Source of the DNA: CAIUMH01 sp963758555
GTDB lineage: Bacteria; Actinomycetota; Acidimicrobiia; Acidimicrobiales; RAAP-2
Assembly: GCA_963758555.1 (NCBI GenBank)
Contig: CAVWVW010000003.1
Coordinates: 2,161,094-2,225,093 of the forward strand
Direction: 5' to 3'
Length of the DNA: 64,000 bases
Under the pieces are notes generated by a model. The model saw only the letters and a program-made list of their open reading frames with translations. It was not told the origin of the DNA and made no database searches. Positions 53,305 to 62,318 of the stretch are shown here, piece by piece. The stretch's first letter is position 1; every line of letters starts with the position of its first letter. The translations under genes were made by a program, and so were the position numbers.

Positions 53305-53859
53305 ATGGCGAACGAGTGGGGACCTCTGGCAGCACTTGTCGGTGACTGGGAAAGCGACAAGGGCGGACTGGACACTGCCTTCTCACACTCGCGTGGCGAG
53401 GTGCTCGGCACGCCGTATCTCGAGAAGGTCACCTTCAAGCCCTTCGGTCCCGTGGACAACGGTGACCAGCACCTCTACGGCCTCGACTACAAGACCGCCA
53501 TGTGGCGCGGCGACGAGGAGAACCCCTTCCACACCGAGGTCGGCTACTGGCTCTGGGACGGCGCCACCGGTGAGATCCTCCGCGGCTTCGTCGTGCCTCG
53601 TGGCATCACGGTGCTCGCCGGCGGCACGGCGGACGCCGACGCCACCGAGTTCACCTTGAAGGCGGCCAAGGGCGAGTCGCTCTACACGATCGGTGAGAAC
53701 AAGTACCTCGAGCAGCGTGCCAGCACGCTCTCGTACGAGGTGACGATCACCACCGGTGACGGCACGTGGTCCTACGACGAGCACACCATGCTCAAGATGA
53801 GCGAGTTCGATGAGCCGTTCGACCACTCCGACGCCAACACCCTCACCAAGGTCGGCTGA
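53305..53859 (+). CDS. Heme-binding-type beta-barrel protein (nitrobindin/DUF1794-like)
   Basis: This 184-residue protein starts at MANEWGPLAALVGDWESDKG (53305); an ATG 18 bases upstream is also possible. The opening GPLAALVGDWESDKG, the ELxxFKPFG-like strand VTFKPFGPVDNGDQHLYGLD and the strand-rich remainder fit the nitrobindin/THAP4-like ten-stranded barrel. The family usually binds heme b through a C-terminal His; a candidate is EHTMLKMSEFDE. It stands alone; a hairpin-poor gap precedes the pirin gene. No regulator is seen. Confidence 0.8.
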   Translation: MANEWGPLAALVGDWESDKGGLDTAFSHSRGEVLGTPYLEKVTFKPFGPVDNGDQHLYGLDYKTAMWRGDEENPFHTEVGYWLWDGATGEILRGFVVPRGITVLAGGTADADATEFTLKAAKGESLYTIGENKYLEQRASTLSYEVTITTGDGTWSYDEHTMLKMSEFDEPFDHSDANTLTKVG

Positions 53860-53985
53860 GCCCTCGGGCTCAGGGAGCCCGACCTTCTTGGTCGCTGAAG
53901 GGTCGACCCCGCCGGCACAACCCACCTCGCCGTGTGATGGCTAGCCCCAGCGCCGCTCGAGATCACTCCGAGCCACGAGGCTCAC

Positions 53986-54822
53986 GTGGGCGAGATCACC
54001 GTGCGCCGTGCGCTGCCTCGACACGATCGTCGGACCATCGGTGCGTGGTGCTTCGCCGACCACCTGGGTCCCGTCGCGGTCACGGACGAGCGGGGCTTGG
54101 ACATCGGTCCGCACCCGCACACCGGGCTCCAGACCGTGACCTGGCTCCTCGAGGGCGAAGAGCTCCATCGAGACTCGCTGGGCACCGAGCAGCTGATCCA
54201 GCCCGGCCAGCTCAACCTCATGACCGCAGGGCACGGCGTCGCTCATGCTGAGGAGGCGACAGGGCGCTACCACGGGACGCTCCAGGGCATCCAGCTGTGG
54301 ATCGCACAGCCCGAAGCGACCCGTCACGGACCAGCCGCCTTCGAGCACCATCGAGAGCTCCCGCAGGTCGACCTCGGCATCGGCGAGGCCACCGTGCTGC
54401 TCGGCAGCTTCGCCGGAGCGACGAGCTCCGCTCGACACGACACCGAGCTCGTCGGCGTTGACCTCTCGCTGCGAGGGAGCGTGACGATCGAGCTCGAACC
54501 TCGCTTCGAGTACGGCCTGGTCGTGCTGGTCGGAGCGCTCGAGCTCGAGGGAGAGCGGCTGACCCCGGGTCACCTCGGCTACCTCGAACCCGGTCGAGCT
54601 GAGCTCGCGCTCTCGGCCGACGAGGGCACCCGTGCCCTCGTGCTCGGCGGCCCACCCTTCGACGAGGAGATCATGATGTGGTGGAACTTCGTCGCCCGCT
54701 CACGCGCAGAGTTCGAGACAGCGGCCCGCTCATGGGAGAGCGACGACGGTCGCTTCGGGACGGTGCCGAGCACGCTCGCCCGACTGGCGAGCCCACCGCG
54801 CTGGTGGGAGCACCCCGAGTGA
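53986..54822 (+). CDS. Pirin family protein
   Basis: This 278-residue cupin protein shows pirin metal-site text: FADHLGPVAV, then GPHPHTGLQTVTWLLEGEEL with the HxH ligands, and the NLMTAGHGVAHAE block. The C-terminal half is the second cupin (LGGPPFDEEIMMWWNFVARS). Pirins bind iron and can act as quercetinases or redox cofactors of regulators. The start is GTG 53986. An ATG in the neighbouring frame at 53937 would give an N-terminus ending ITPSHEAHVGEI if one base were missing, so the true start may be upstream. A GNAT gene follows closely. Confidence 0.87.
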   Translation: MGEITVRRALPRHDRRTIGAWCFADHLGPVAVTDERGLDIGPHPHTGLQTVTWLLEGEELHRDSLGTEQLIQPGQLNLMTAGHGVAHAEEATGRYHGTLQGIQLWIAQPEATRHGPAAFEHHRELPQVDLGIGEATVLLGSFAGATSSARHDTELVGVDLSLRGSVTIELEPRFEYGLVVLVGALELEGERLTPGHLGYLEPGRAELALSADEGTRALVLGGPPFDEEIMMWWNFVARSRAEFETAARSWESDDGRFGTVPSTLARLASPPRWWEHPE

Positions 54823-54834
54823 GAGCCTCCTGAG

Positions 54835-55149
54835 ATGACCTCCCAGGTCATCGACCGGACCGAGAAGAGCCGCTATGAGCTGGTCGTCGACGACACGCTG
54901 GCGGGCATCGTCACCTACGCGCGGGCGGGAGGCGAGCTCTCGCTCTTGCACGCGGAGGTCTTTGACGGCTTCTTGCATCGGGGCCTCGCCACCACCATGG
55001 TCGAAGCGGTGCTCCTTGACGCCCGCCAGCGCGGCCTCGGAGTCCTGCCCTTCTGCCCCTTCGTCTTGGCGTTCATCAACGAGCACCTCGACGACTACCT
55101 CGATCTGGTGCCGGAAGCCCAGCGAGGCCGCTTCGACCTGCCTCAGTAG
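54835..55149 (+). CDS. GNAT-type N-acetyltransferase, short form
   Basis: This 104-residue protein is the small GNAT type, with LAGIVTYARAGGELSLLHAE, then the acetyl-CoA loop HRGLATTMVEAVL and GVLPFCPFV. It ends before the usual helix alpha-4 extension. It probably acetylates a small amine or is a structural relative. It starts 12 bases after the pirin gene, on the same strand, so they are probably cotranscribed. Substrate unknown. Confidence 0.78.
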   Translation: MTSQVIDRTEKSRYELVVDDTLAGIVTYARAGGELSLLHAEVFDGFLHRGLATTMVEAVLLDARQRGLGVLPFCPFVLAFINEHLDDYLDLVPEAQRGRFDLPQ

Positions 55150-55172
55150 CGTCCGGCCTCCTCTCGGTGGAG

Positions 55173-55919
55173 CTAGGGACCAGCGAAGCTGGCGGAGACC
55201 GCCACGTGGTCGGCCACGACCAGCCACAGCCTCCCGGGCAGGGAGCAGAGCTCGACCTCGTCGCCGCCTTCGACGGGGAGGTGGTGGATCATCGACGCCG
55301 AGGAGATCGGCCCTTCGGCGATCTCGACCATCGGCAGCCACAGCGCGGCGTTGTTGACGTGGCCCACCACGTCGAGATCGCTTCGACGAAGCTCCCAGGG
55401 TCGCCGAGCAGCGTCGGGCGGTGGCTCTCCCGGCCCGGGCACGCGACCTGAGACCTTCCGACCTGACGCCGACTCGCCGTAGACCGAGGAGAACTCCTCG
55501 CGGATGCGCAGCGGTCGACCAGCCGGATCGATCGGCACCCAGAGGGCCACCGCCTCGAGGACGAGCTCGCCGTCGATCGCCACGTTGGTGCGGCGCTCGG
55601 CCCAGGCGGCTCCGGTGCCCGAGCAGAACGTGGTGAGCTCAAGCGGGTCCCCCATGAGAGGCCAGCGGTCGCCCACACCTCGAAACGAGGTCCGCCGCAC
55701 GACCCAGGTCGCCGTGTCGGCGATGCCGCTCGTCGCCCAGTCATCGGTGGCCACGTCTTGGAGGAGCCGAGCGACGCCGTCAGGACGCAGTCGGGCGTCA
55801 GCGCCTGCGTCGCCCAACCTCACCGAGGTCCGATGCACGTAGCGACGACCTGTGCTCGGCAGAGGTGCGAACTCGACGGTCGTCTCCACGTGACCAGCGT
55901 CGCACGACACAGCGCTCAT
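55173..55919 (-). CDS. Acyl-ACP thioesterase-like double hotdog protein
   Basis: The start MSAVSCD (55919) gives 248 residues; an ATG 81 bases upstream is less likely. Two hotdog halves are visible. The first has VRLGDAGADARLRPDGVARL with ATDDWATSG. The second has DLDVVGHVNNAALWLPMVEI, the Asn/His active-site region of FatA-like enzymes. It would release free fatty acids from acyl carrier protein in the cytosol. It lies between a convergent GNAT gene and a divergent mannosyltransferase gene. Confidence 0.82.
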   Translation of the reverse strand: MSAVSCDAGHVETTVEFAPLPSTGRRYVHRTSVRLGDAGADARLRPDGVARLLQDVATDDWATSGIADTATWVVRRTSFRGVGDRWPLMGDPLELTTFCSGTGAAWAERRTNVAIDGELVLEAVALWVPIDPAGRPLRIREEFSSVYGESASGRKVSGRVPGPGEPPPDAARRPWELRRSDLDVVGHVNNAALWLPMVEIAEGPISSASMIHHLPVEGGDEVELCSLPGRLWLVVADHVAVSASFAGP

Positions 55920-56065
55920 GCGCAGGTCTTGGCCCCTCGACGCGCCTGCGTCGAGCCACACCCTGAGCGCCAGCGGAGACCCTTCCACCGAAGTGCCCAC
56001 AGTACGATGTGCCCTCTGGTCGACGAAGCGAGCTCATCGACCGCCGCACGACCACGAGGAGCCCT

Positions 56066-57512
56066 GTGGCCTTGACGAGCCAGGCTGAGTCGAGAAGAGC
56101 CTCGACCGCCACGCTGGTCCTCGCCATCGGCCTCGGGCTCCTGGGCTCGGTCGGGCTCGCGCTCTTCGGCACCGTGGTCGGCGCGCTGGCGTCGCCCGCC
56201 ACCTCTCTGTGGTGGTTCTCGCTCTCGCTCTCGCACCGCTCGGCGATCGTGGGCTTCTACGTCAGCCTCGGTCTCTTCGTCGGCGGCTGGGCCTGGCTCG
56301 GCCTCTTGGCGCACCGTGGCCAGCTCAGCCTCCAGACGGCCTGGGTGGCGCTCGCTGCCTGGGCCACCCCCCTGCTGGTAGGACCGCCGCTCTTCAGCCG
56401 TGACCTCTACAGCTACGTGGTCCAAGGGCTCCTCGCCGCCAAGGGCCACGACCCCTACCACTCGTCGCCCTCGCTCCTGCATGCCAACCCGGCCTTCCCT
56501 GGCATCGCGACCGTCTGGCAGCACACCCCGGCCCCCTACGGTCCGCTCTCCGTGCTGGCGACGACGACGTCGGTGCGACTCGCCGGCGGGTCGCTGTCCC
56601 TCCAGATCATCTTCGTGCGCCTGCCCGAGGTGCTCGGTGTGCTCCTCATGGCCCTCGCCATCCCGAGGATCGCCCGGCGGCTCGGCGCCGATCCAGCCCT
56701 CGGCTTCTGGCTGGGGGTCTTGAGCCCGCTGACCCTGATCAGCTTGGTGGGCTCGGGCCACAACGACGCGCTCATGCTCGGGGTCATGCTGCTGGGCGTG
56801 CTCGTGCTGCTCCAAGAGCGCTTCGTGCTCGGCACTGCGCTCGGGGCTGCTGCTGCTGCGGTGAAGCTCCCCGCCGCCCTGATCGTGCTCTTCCCTCTCA
56901 TGAGCACGCTGCGCCGCTCAAGAGAGGGACGAGGTCGCCTGCTCGCCGTCGTCATCCTCACCGCGGCGATCGTGCTGGTGGCGCTGAGCCTGCTCGCCGG
57001 CTTCGGCTTCGGGTGGTTGAGCCTTGCTGCCTTCAAGATCCCCGCAGAGCTGAAGACCCTCGTCACTCCGTCGGTGGCCCTGGGAGTCTTCCTCGCCTCC
57101 GCCTTCCACGTGCTCGGCAGCGGCGTCGCCACCGCCTCGGTCGTCGCCGTCACCAGGACCGTGGTCTCGGTGCTCACCGCGGGTGCCTTGCTCTGGCTGC
57201 TCTGGAACGTGCATCGCTTCGAGTGGGTCCGCATCCTCGGGGTGGCGCTGCTCGTCCTCGCTCTCGGGAGCCCGACCCTGTGGCCGTGGTATCTGCTGTG
57301 GGGCACGTGCGTGCTGGCGGCCACGCTCGCCCAGCGCTCCGTGGCGCTCAGCCTGGTGGCCAGCCTCCCCGTCCTGCTCGTCGGGAGCGCAGGGCACCCC
57401 TGCGCTCACCGGCCACTCCTATCTCTACGTGGTGCCCCTGCTCGCGATCGGTGTCGGCTACCTGGCCACCGGGGCGCGCTGGCGACGACTGCTCGGTGCG
57501 GACGTTGCCTGA
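56066..57512 (+). pseudogene. MptB-like polyprenol-phosphomannose mannosyltransferase, one C-terminal frameshift
   Basis: From GTG 56066 the protein has about 12 spans and the loop motif FSRDLYSYVVQGLLAAKGHD, then HTPAPYGPLSVLATTTSV and SGHNDALMLG. These are marks of alpha-1,6-mannosyltransferases that use polyprenol-phosphate mannose. Near 57390 the frame must shift by one base to reach the natural end TPALTGHSYLYVVPLLAIGV, with a stop at 57512. The unshifted frame runs on to 57541 with unnatural text. Only the last span is affected. It overlaps the next gene's start. Confidence 0.82.
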
Positions 57513-58632
57513 GTCATCTCGCACCCTGGGCTCGTGGTTGAGCCGACAGCGCTGGCTGCTGCCAGCGATCTGGTGGTACCTCGGACTGCGGGCCCTGACC
57601 TTGGTCGGCCTGATGATCGGCGACGCGTTCAGTCACGAGCGGCTGCTCAACAAGCTCACCCGCTGGGACTCGTCGTGGCTCCTCGAGGCCGCTCGCCACG
57701 GCTGGCCCCGTCACCTCGTCGAGGTCCACGGCCAGGTCGTCGCCAACACGATCTCGTTCTTCCCGCTGCTGCCCTTGCTCATCCGGTGGTCGCACCAGCT
57801 CACCGGTGTGCCGTACTCCATCGTGGGCCTCGTCCTCTCAGGGTTCACCGGCCTCACGGCCACGCTGGGCATCGGCCTGCTGGTCCGCCAGTTCCGCTCC
57901 GAGCACGACGCCGCTCGCTCCGCGATCTTCTTCGCCGTCTTCCCGGCCACCTTCATCTTCTCGCTGATCTACGCGGAGGGCCTCGTCCTCACCTTCATCG
58001 CCTTGGGCCTCATCGCGCTGCTGCGCAAGCGCTGGCTGCTCGCCGGCATGCTCGGCCTCCTGGCCACGCTCACCTCTCCGGTGGGCCTGGCGTTCCTGGC
58101 GGCGTGCCTGTGGGCCTCGGCTGACGCGATCCGTCGGCAGCGCACCTGGCGCTCACTCGTCGCACCGGTCCTCACGCCGGTCGGGTTTCTCGCCTACATG
58201 GGTTGGCTGAGGATCCACACCGGGACGTTCAACGCATGGCGTCGAACCGAGCGAGGCGGCTGGAACAGCTACCCGTCCCTGCACTACCCCGTCCACCTGA
58301 TCGTGACCTTCGTGCGCGACCCGCTGGCCCAGGTCAAGACCACCGACCTCCTGATCGCAGGCATCGTCTTCACGGCCGTCGGCCTCTACTGGGCCTTCCG
58401 CCAGCGCCAACCTCCCCTCGTGCTCGCCTACGCGGTGGCGTCGGTGTGCTTGGCGCTGATCTCGTCACCGGTCTCGCTCAGGCCTCGTTTCATCCTGATC
58501 GCCTTCCCCGTCGTCATCGCCTGGGCGCTGCACTTCAAGGCGAGGGGTTTCCGTGTCCTCATGGTGCTCTCACTGGTCAGCTGGGCGGCGCTGACCGCCT
58601 TCGAGTTCTACTCCTGGGCCATCTTCCCCTAG
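57496..58632 (+). CDS. PIG-V-like membrane mannosyltransferase
   Basis: GTG 57496 gives 378 residues; it overlaps the MptB-like gene's true stop by 17 bases. The family motif is TRWDSSWLLEAARHGWP in the first outer loop. It is followed by ISFFPLLPLLIRWSHQLTGV, about 10 spans and the FSLIYAEGLVLTFIALG segment. It resembles eukaryotic PIG-V, which adds mannose from dolichol-phosphate mannose. Together with the gene upstream and the homologue at 59430 it forms a membrane-glycan or glycolipid assembly set. Confidence 0.86.
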   Translation: MRTLPESSRTLGSWLSRQRWLLPAIWWYLGLRALTLVGLMIGDAFSHERLLNKLTRWDSSWLLEAARHGWPRHLVEVHGQVVANTISFFPLLPLLIRWSHQLTGVPYSIVGLVLSGFTGLTATLGIGLLVRQFRSEHDAARSAIFFAVFPATFIFSLIYAEGLVLTFIALGLIALLRKRWLLAGMLGLLATLTSPVGLAFLAACLWASADAIRRQRTWRSLVAPVLTPVGFLAYMGWLRIHTGTFNAWRRTERGGWNSYPSLHYPVHLIVTFVRDPLAQVKTTDLLIAGIVFTAVGLYWAFRQRQPPLVLAYAVASVCLALISSPVSLRPRFILIAFPVVIAWALHFKARGFRVLMVLSLVSWAALTAFEFYSWAIFP

Positions 58633-58709
58633 CCAAGCGTCGACCCTTCGTCGGATGCCAGGGCCCGACGCCTCTGGCATCATGATGGCTCCACCACCAG
58701 GAGGTAACC

Positions 58710-58886
58710 ATGGGTTCCGGCGTGTTCATCTGGGCGATCATCGCCACCTTCGTCGCCGTGCTCGCCATCGGCCGCCTCGTGCACCACTCTGTCGGCCAGC
58801 GCCGAGAGGCTCACGGCTCAAAGGCGCAGCAGCACCCTCGTGACCATCGCTCCAAGCGCAGCCACCGAGGGCGCGGCAGTCACTGA
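58710..58886 (+). CDS. Small single-span membrane protein (58 residues)
   Basis: ATG 58710 is preceded by a perfect AGGAGG ribosome-binding site seven bases upstream. The product MGSGVFIWAIIATFVAVLAI continues with a short linker, then a basic His/Arg/Lys-rich tail to a TGA at 58884-58886. It has one membrane span and a positively charged cytosolic tail. The gene is short and easy to miss. Its end overlaps the nitroreductase-like gene on the other strand by seven bases. Function unknown. Confidence 0.62.
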   Translation: MGSGVFIWAIIATFVAVLAIGRLVHHSVGQRREAHGSKAQQHPRDHRSKRSHRGRGSH

Positions 58887-59326
58887 CGAGGCGTGGCCAC
58901 CAGCACCGGGATCAACCGATCGGTGCTCTCCTGGTACTCCGCATAGGGCGGATAGGCAGCGACCGCTCGCTCCCACCACACCGCCCGCTCGTCGCCGCTC
59001 ACCTCTCGGACCTCGACGTCGAAGGGCTCCGGGCCGTCTTGGATCATCACCGCCGTCGGGTCAGCGACCAGGTTCCAGTACCAGACCGGGTGGGTCGGTG
59101 CTCCGCCCTGGGACGCCACGAGCGCATAGCTGCCCTCGTGCTCGACGCGCATGAGCGGTGTCTTTCGCACGTTGCCCGTCTTGTTGCCCCTGGTGGTCAC
59201 GATGACCACCCGGAGGCCCGTGTCGAGCAGCGTGTTGGCCTCGCTCCCACCGGATGCCTCGTACGCCGCGACCTGGTCGCGCACCCAGGCCTGGGGGCTG
59301 GGCTCATAGGTTCCCTCAAGTGCCAT
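58880..59326 (-). CDS. Deazaflavin (F420)-dependent nitroreductase family protein
   Basis: This 148-residue protein matches the DDN-type family: VVIVTTRGNKTGNVRKTPLM, RVEHEGSYALVASQGGAPTH and HPVWYWNLVADPTAVMIQDG. The Lys/Arg in GNKTGNVRKTPL and the SQGG-x-P-x-HPxWYxN block are the usual F420-binding marks. The family reduces nitro compounds or quinones with F420H2 and is largely actinobacterial. The length is typical. It stands alone on the minus strand. Confidence 0.9.
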   Translation of the reverse strand: MALEGTYEPSPQAWVRDQVAAYEASGGSEANTLLDTGLRVVIVTTRGNKTGNVRKTPLMRVEHEGSYALVASQGGAPTHPVWYWNLVADPTAVMIQDGPEPFDVEVREVSGDERAVWWERAVAAYPPYAEYQESTDRLIPVLVATPRQ

Positions 59327-59429
59327 GGACCCAGACTAGAGAGAGATGGCGGTGCTGGTCCCGCTGGCACGCGAACCTCAGCGGTAGGGTTCCAAGACGC
59401 ACGATCGCCGGGGCGGCGGGGGTATTGAG

Positions 59430-60596
59430 GTGACCACGATCGACGCCAAGACCGAGGCTGCGCCCTCAGCGCTCCGCTCGTGGTCCTACTGGGCGCCGCT
59501 CAAAGAGGCCGCGCTCGTCGCTTGGCTTCCCTGGGTGCTCTCGAAGGTCATCGTCGGGGCAGCCCTTGGCCTGGCCCGCTACGAGCGCTCGCACCTCGGT
59601 GTCCACTCCGCCAAGGCGCTCCTCTCCCTGCACAACGGGCTCTTGGCCTGGGACGCGAGCTGGTATGAGGGGATCGCCGCCCACGGCTACGGCGGCGTCG
59701 GGCACCTCGGGCTGCGCTTCTTCCCGCTCTACCCCCTCTTGGCCACCGGAGCGCACGCCACGGTGGGCCTGCCCGTCAGCTTCACCCTGGTCGCCCTGGC
59801 CAACGTGGCCAGCTTCGTCGCCGTCATGGGCATCTACCTGCTCACCCGCCGTGAGCTCGACGAGCTCTCCGCTCGTCGAGCTGCCTGGCTGCTCTGCCTG
59901 CTCCCGGCCTCCTTCGTCTTGACGATGGGCTATGCCGAGGCGCTGTTCCTCGTGGCCATCCTCGGGGCGATCTACGGCGCTCGCACCCAGCGCTGGTGGC
60001 TCGCCGGCGCAGCCGGCCTCGTGGCGGGAGCCACCCGACCCACCGGGCTGTTGATCGCGCTCTTCGTCCTCGTCGAGCTCATCCGCTCGTGGAGGGAGAG
60101 CTCGACGAGCCAACGCCTCACAGGGACCGCCTCAGTGCTCGCGCCGCTGCTCGGTGCGCTGGCCTTCTTGGCCTGGACGGCGGATGCCTACGGCAGCTTC
60201 TTGCTGCCCTACCGGATCCAGACGAACGCCAAGCTCCACGGGGGGCTGGGGAACCCGTTCGTCGTGGTCTTCGATGCCGCACGAGACGTGCTCCACGGCC
60301 ACGTCGGCACCGCGCTGCACGTGCCATGGATCGTGCTCAGCCTCGTGGTGCTGGTGGTGTGCTTCGCTCGCCTGCCCGTCTCCTACGGGCTCTTCGCCTC
60401 GGTCATCCTGGTGGCGGCGGTCAGCGGGCACAACCTCGACTCCTTCGAGCGCTACGCGCTCACCGCGGTGCCCCTCGTGATGGCGGCTGGCTCGCTGCTG
60501 CGCTCAGAGCGGGTGGCCCAGAGCGTGCTGCTGCTCAGCTCGGTGGCGATGTTCGCCTACGCGCTGCTCGCCTTCTTGGGCGCTTACACCCCCTGA
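59430..60596 (+). CDS. PIG-V-like membrane mannosyltransferase
   Basis: GTG 59430 gives 388 residues with about 10 spans. LLAWDASWYEGIAAHGYGGV and LRFFPLYPLLATGAH are the PIG-V family loop motifs, with the acidic pair WDASWY likely catalytic. A MGYAEALFLVAILGAIYGAR segment and ATRPTGLLIALF follow. It is a paralogue of 57496-58632. Both are expected in the membrane, using polyprenol-phosphate mannose or a similar donor. It is separated from the hotdog gene by only 26 bases, so they may share a transcript. Confidence 0.87.
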   Translation: MTTIDAKTEAAPSALRSWSYWAPLKEAALVAWLPWVLSKVIVGAALGLARYERSHLGVHSAKALLSLHNGLLAWDASWYEGIAAHGYGGVGHLGLRFFPLYPLLATGAHATVGLPVSFTLVALANVASFVAVMGIYLLTRRELDELSARRAAWLLCLLPASFVLTMGYAEALFLVAILGAIYGARTQRWWLAGAAGLVAGATRPTGLLIALFVLVELIRSWRESSTSQRLTGTASVLAPLLGALAFLAWTADAYGSFLLPYRIQTNAKLHGGLGNPFVVVFDAARDVLHGHVGTALHVPWIVLSLVVLVVCFARLPVSYGLFASVILVAAVSGHNLDSFERYALTAVPLVMAAGSLLRSERVAQSVLLLSSVAMFAYALLAFLGAYTP

Positions 60597-60622
60597 GCCC
60601 CGGAGGGAGCCCTCGAGCGCAG

Positions 60623-61306
60623 GTGGCAGACTTCTCCACCGTGGAGCCCGTCGAGAGAGACCAGATCACCGAGCACGACGAGCTGGCCGAGCACGCCGCG
60701 GCGGCGGCTGGGATCAGGAGGCTGGCGCACGCCCTCTACGGACGGAAGCTCACCGCGGAGCTCGCCACCCGGATCGCGGACGAGGCCAACGAGCTCGCCG
60801 ACCTGGTGGAGGTGTCCGAAGCCCGAGAGCGACCGCTCGTCGACCCGAGCACCGGGCCGCGGCTGCCCCTCTCGAGAGACGTACCGAAGTTCGAGCGCAC
60901 CTTGTACCGAGAGTCGATGGTCTCCGGCGACCTGAACGCCATGGGCATCGACGTCGACATCTGGCAGGAGCCCGGCAAGGTGGCGGCAGCTGAGGTGACC
61001 TTGGGACGAGCCTTCGAGGGAGCCCCGGGCCGGAGCCACGGCGGGATCGTGGCCTCGATCTTCGACGAGGTCCTCGGTGCGGTCCCACCCATCCAGGGCT
61101 ATCCGGCCTACACCGGTCAGCTCGACGTCACCTACCGAGCGGGCACCCCGATCGGTGAGCTCCTCACGTGCCGAGCGTGGCTCGAGAGCAAGGACGGGCG
61201 CAAGATGCTCGTCAAGGGCGAGCTCCACGCCGGTGAGGTCCTCTTGGCCGAGGCCAGCGCGCTCTTCATCACCGTCGAGCTCTCGAGGTTCGCCAACCGC
61301 CCCTGA
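60623..61306 (+). CDS. PaaI-type hotdog thioesterase
   Basis: GTG 60623 gives 227 residues; a longer in-frame reading upstream is the shadow of the PIG-V gene. The C-terminal 130 residues are a hotdog domain with GRSHGGIVASIFDEVLGAVP and LDVTYRAGTPIGELLTCRAW. The HGGIxAxxxDE pattern is that of PaaI-like acyl-CoA thioesterases. The N-terminal 90 residues are helical and unlike PaaI. Substrate unknown. It follows the PIG-V gene closely and precedes a pirin gene. Confidence 0.84.
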   Translation: MADFSTVEPVERDQITEHDELAEHAAAAAGIRRLAHALYGRKLTAELATRIADEANELADLVEVSEARERPLVDPSTGPRLPLSRDVPKFERTLYRESMVSGDLNAMGIDVDIWQEPGKVAAAEVTLGRAFEGAPGRSHGGIVASIFDEVLGAVPPIQGYPAYTGQLDVTYRAGTPIGELLTCRAWLESKDGRKMLVKGELHAGEVLLAEASALFITVELSRFANRP

Positions 61307-61361
61307 CGCGAGCGCTGGGGGGCCCGCGCCGGTAGAACAGAGGGAGAAAAAGGAGCCGCTC

Positions 61362-62318
61362 ATGCCTGCTGTGACCGTCAAAGACACGCTCGTCCTCCCG
61401 AGAGTCGAGCCACCGGCCCCCGGAGCCACCATCCGCCCGGTGCTCGGCCGCACCACGGCACCGAGTGGCTTCGAGGGCGAGGGGTTCCCCGTCAAGCGGG
61501 CCTTCGCCGGCGTGAGCGCCGCGGCCTTGGACCCGTTCATCCACATGGACCAGATGGGTGAGGTCGAGTACGCCCCGGGCGAGCCCAAGGGCACCCCCTG
61601 GCACCCGCACCGCGGCTTCGAGACCGTCACCTACATGATCGATGGCATCTTCGAGCACCACGACTCCATCGGGGGCGGCGGCGTCATCATGGACGGCTCC
61701 ACCCAGTGGATGACCGCAGGCGCTGGCATCTTGCACATCGAGCGACCGCCCGAGCACCTCGTCGCCTCCGGCGGGCTCTTCCACGGCTTCCAGCTCTGGG
61801 TGAACCTGCCCGCCAGCGACAAGATGATCGACCCTCGCTACCAAGACATCCGGGCCGACCAGGTCACCTTGCTCACCAGCCCCGACGGCGGTGCGCTCAT
61901 CCGGATCATCGCCGGAGCGATCGGCGAGCACGCAGGGCCGGGGATGACCCACACGCCGATCAGCCTGGTCCACGTGACCTTGAGCCCGGGTGCTCGCGTC
62001 ACGCTTCCCTGGGAGCCGACCTTCAACGCGCTCGTCTACGCCATCTCTGGCAACGGCGCGGTGGGGACTGAGGCCGCTCCGCTCACCGGCGGCCAGCTGG
62101 CCGTCCTCGGCGAGGGGGCGGGCATCGAGCTGCGCGCCGACGAGGCCCAGGACAGCCGGCACCCGGCCTTCGACGTGCTGGTCTTGGGCGGCAAGCCGAT
62201 CCGGGAGCCCGTCGCCCACTACGGACCGTTCGTGATGAACACCCAGGCCGAGATCCGCCAGGCGTTCGAAGACTTCGAGGCCGGTCGTCTCGGCACCGTC
62301 CCTGCTGAGCACCGCTGA
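61362..62318 (+). CDS. Pirin family protein
   Basis: ATG 61362, with AAAAAGGAGCCGCTC before it, gives 318 residues. The metal site is WHPHRGFETVTYMIDG, with further marks DGSTQWMTAGAGILHIERPP and FHGFQLWVNLPASDKM. It belongs to the common bacterial pirin group. The C-terminal cupin ends VLGGKPIREPVAHYGPFVMN. It is a distant paralogue of the pirin at 53986. Its stop overlaps the SDR start (TGATG), so the two are coupled; a redox job for the pair is likely but unproven. Confidence 0.9.
   Translation: MPAVTVKDTLVLPRVEPPAPGATIRPVLGRTTAPSGFEGEGFPVKRAFAGVSAAALDPFIHMDQMGEVEYAPGEPKGTPWHPHRGFETVTYMIDGIFEHHDSIGGGGVIMDGSTQWMTAGAGILHIERPPEHLVASGGLFHGFQLWVNLPASDKMIDPRYQDIRADQVTLLTSPDGGALIRIIAGAIGEHAGPGMTHTPISLVHVTLSPGARVTLPWEPTFNALVYAISGNGAVGTEAAPLTGGQLAVLGEGAGIELRADEAQDSRHPAFDVLVLGGKPIREPVAHYGPFVMNTQAEIRQAFEDFEAGRLGTVPAEHR

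Noticed and set aside
53932..53985. Upstream ATG as the start of the pirin gene
   Set aside because: The ATG at 53937 is in another frame and the pirin frame has a TGA at 53935-53937. GTG 53986 is used unless a base is missing.
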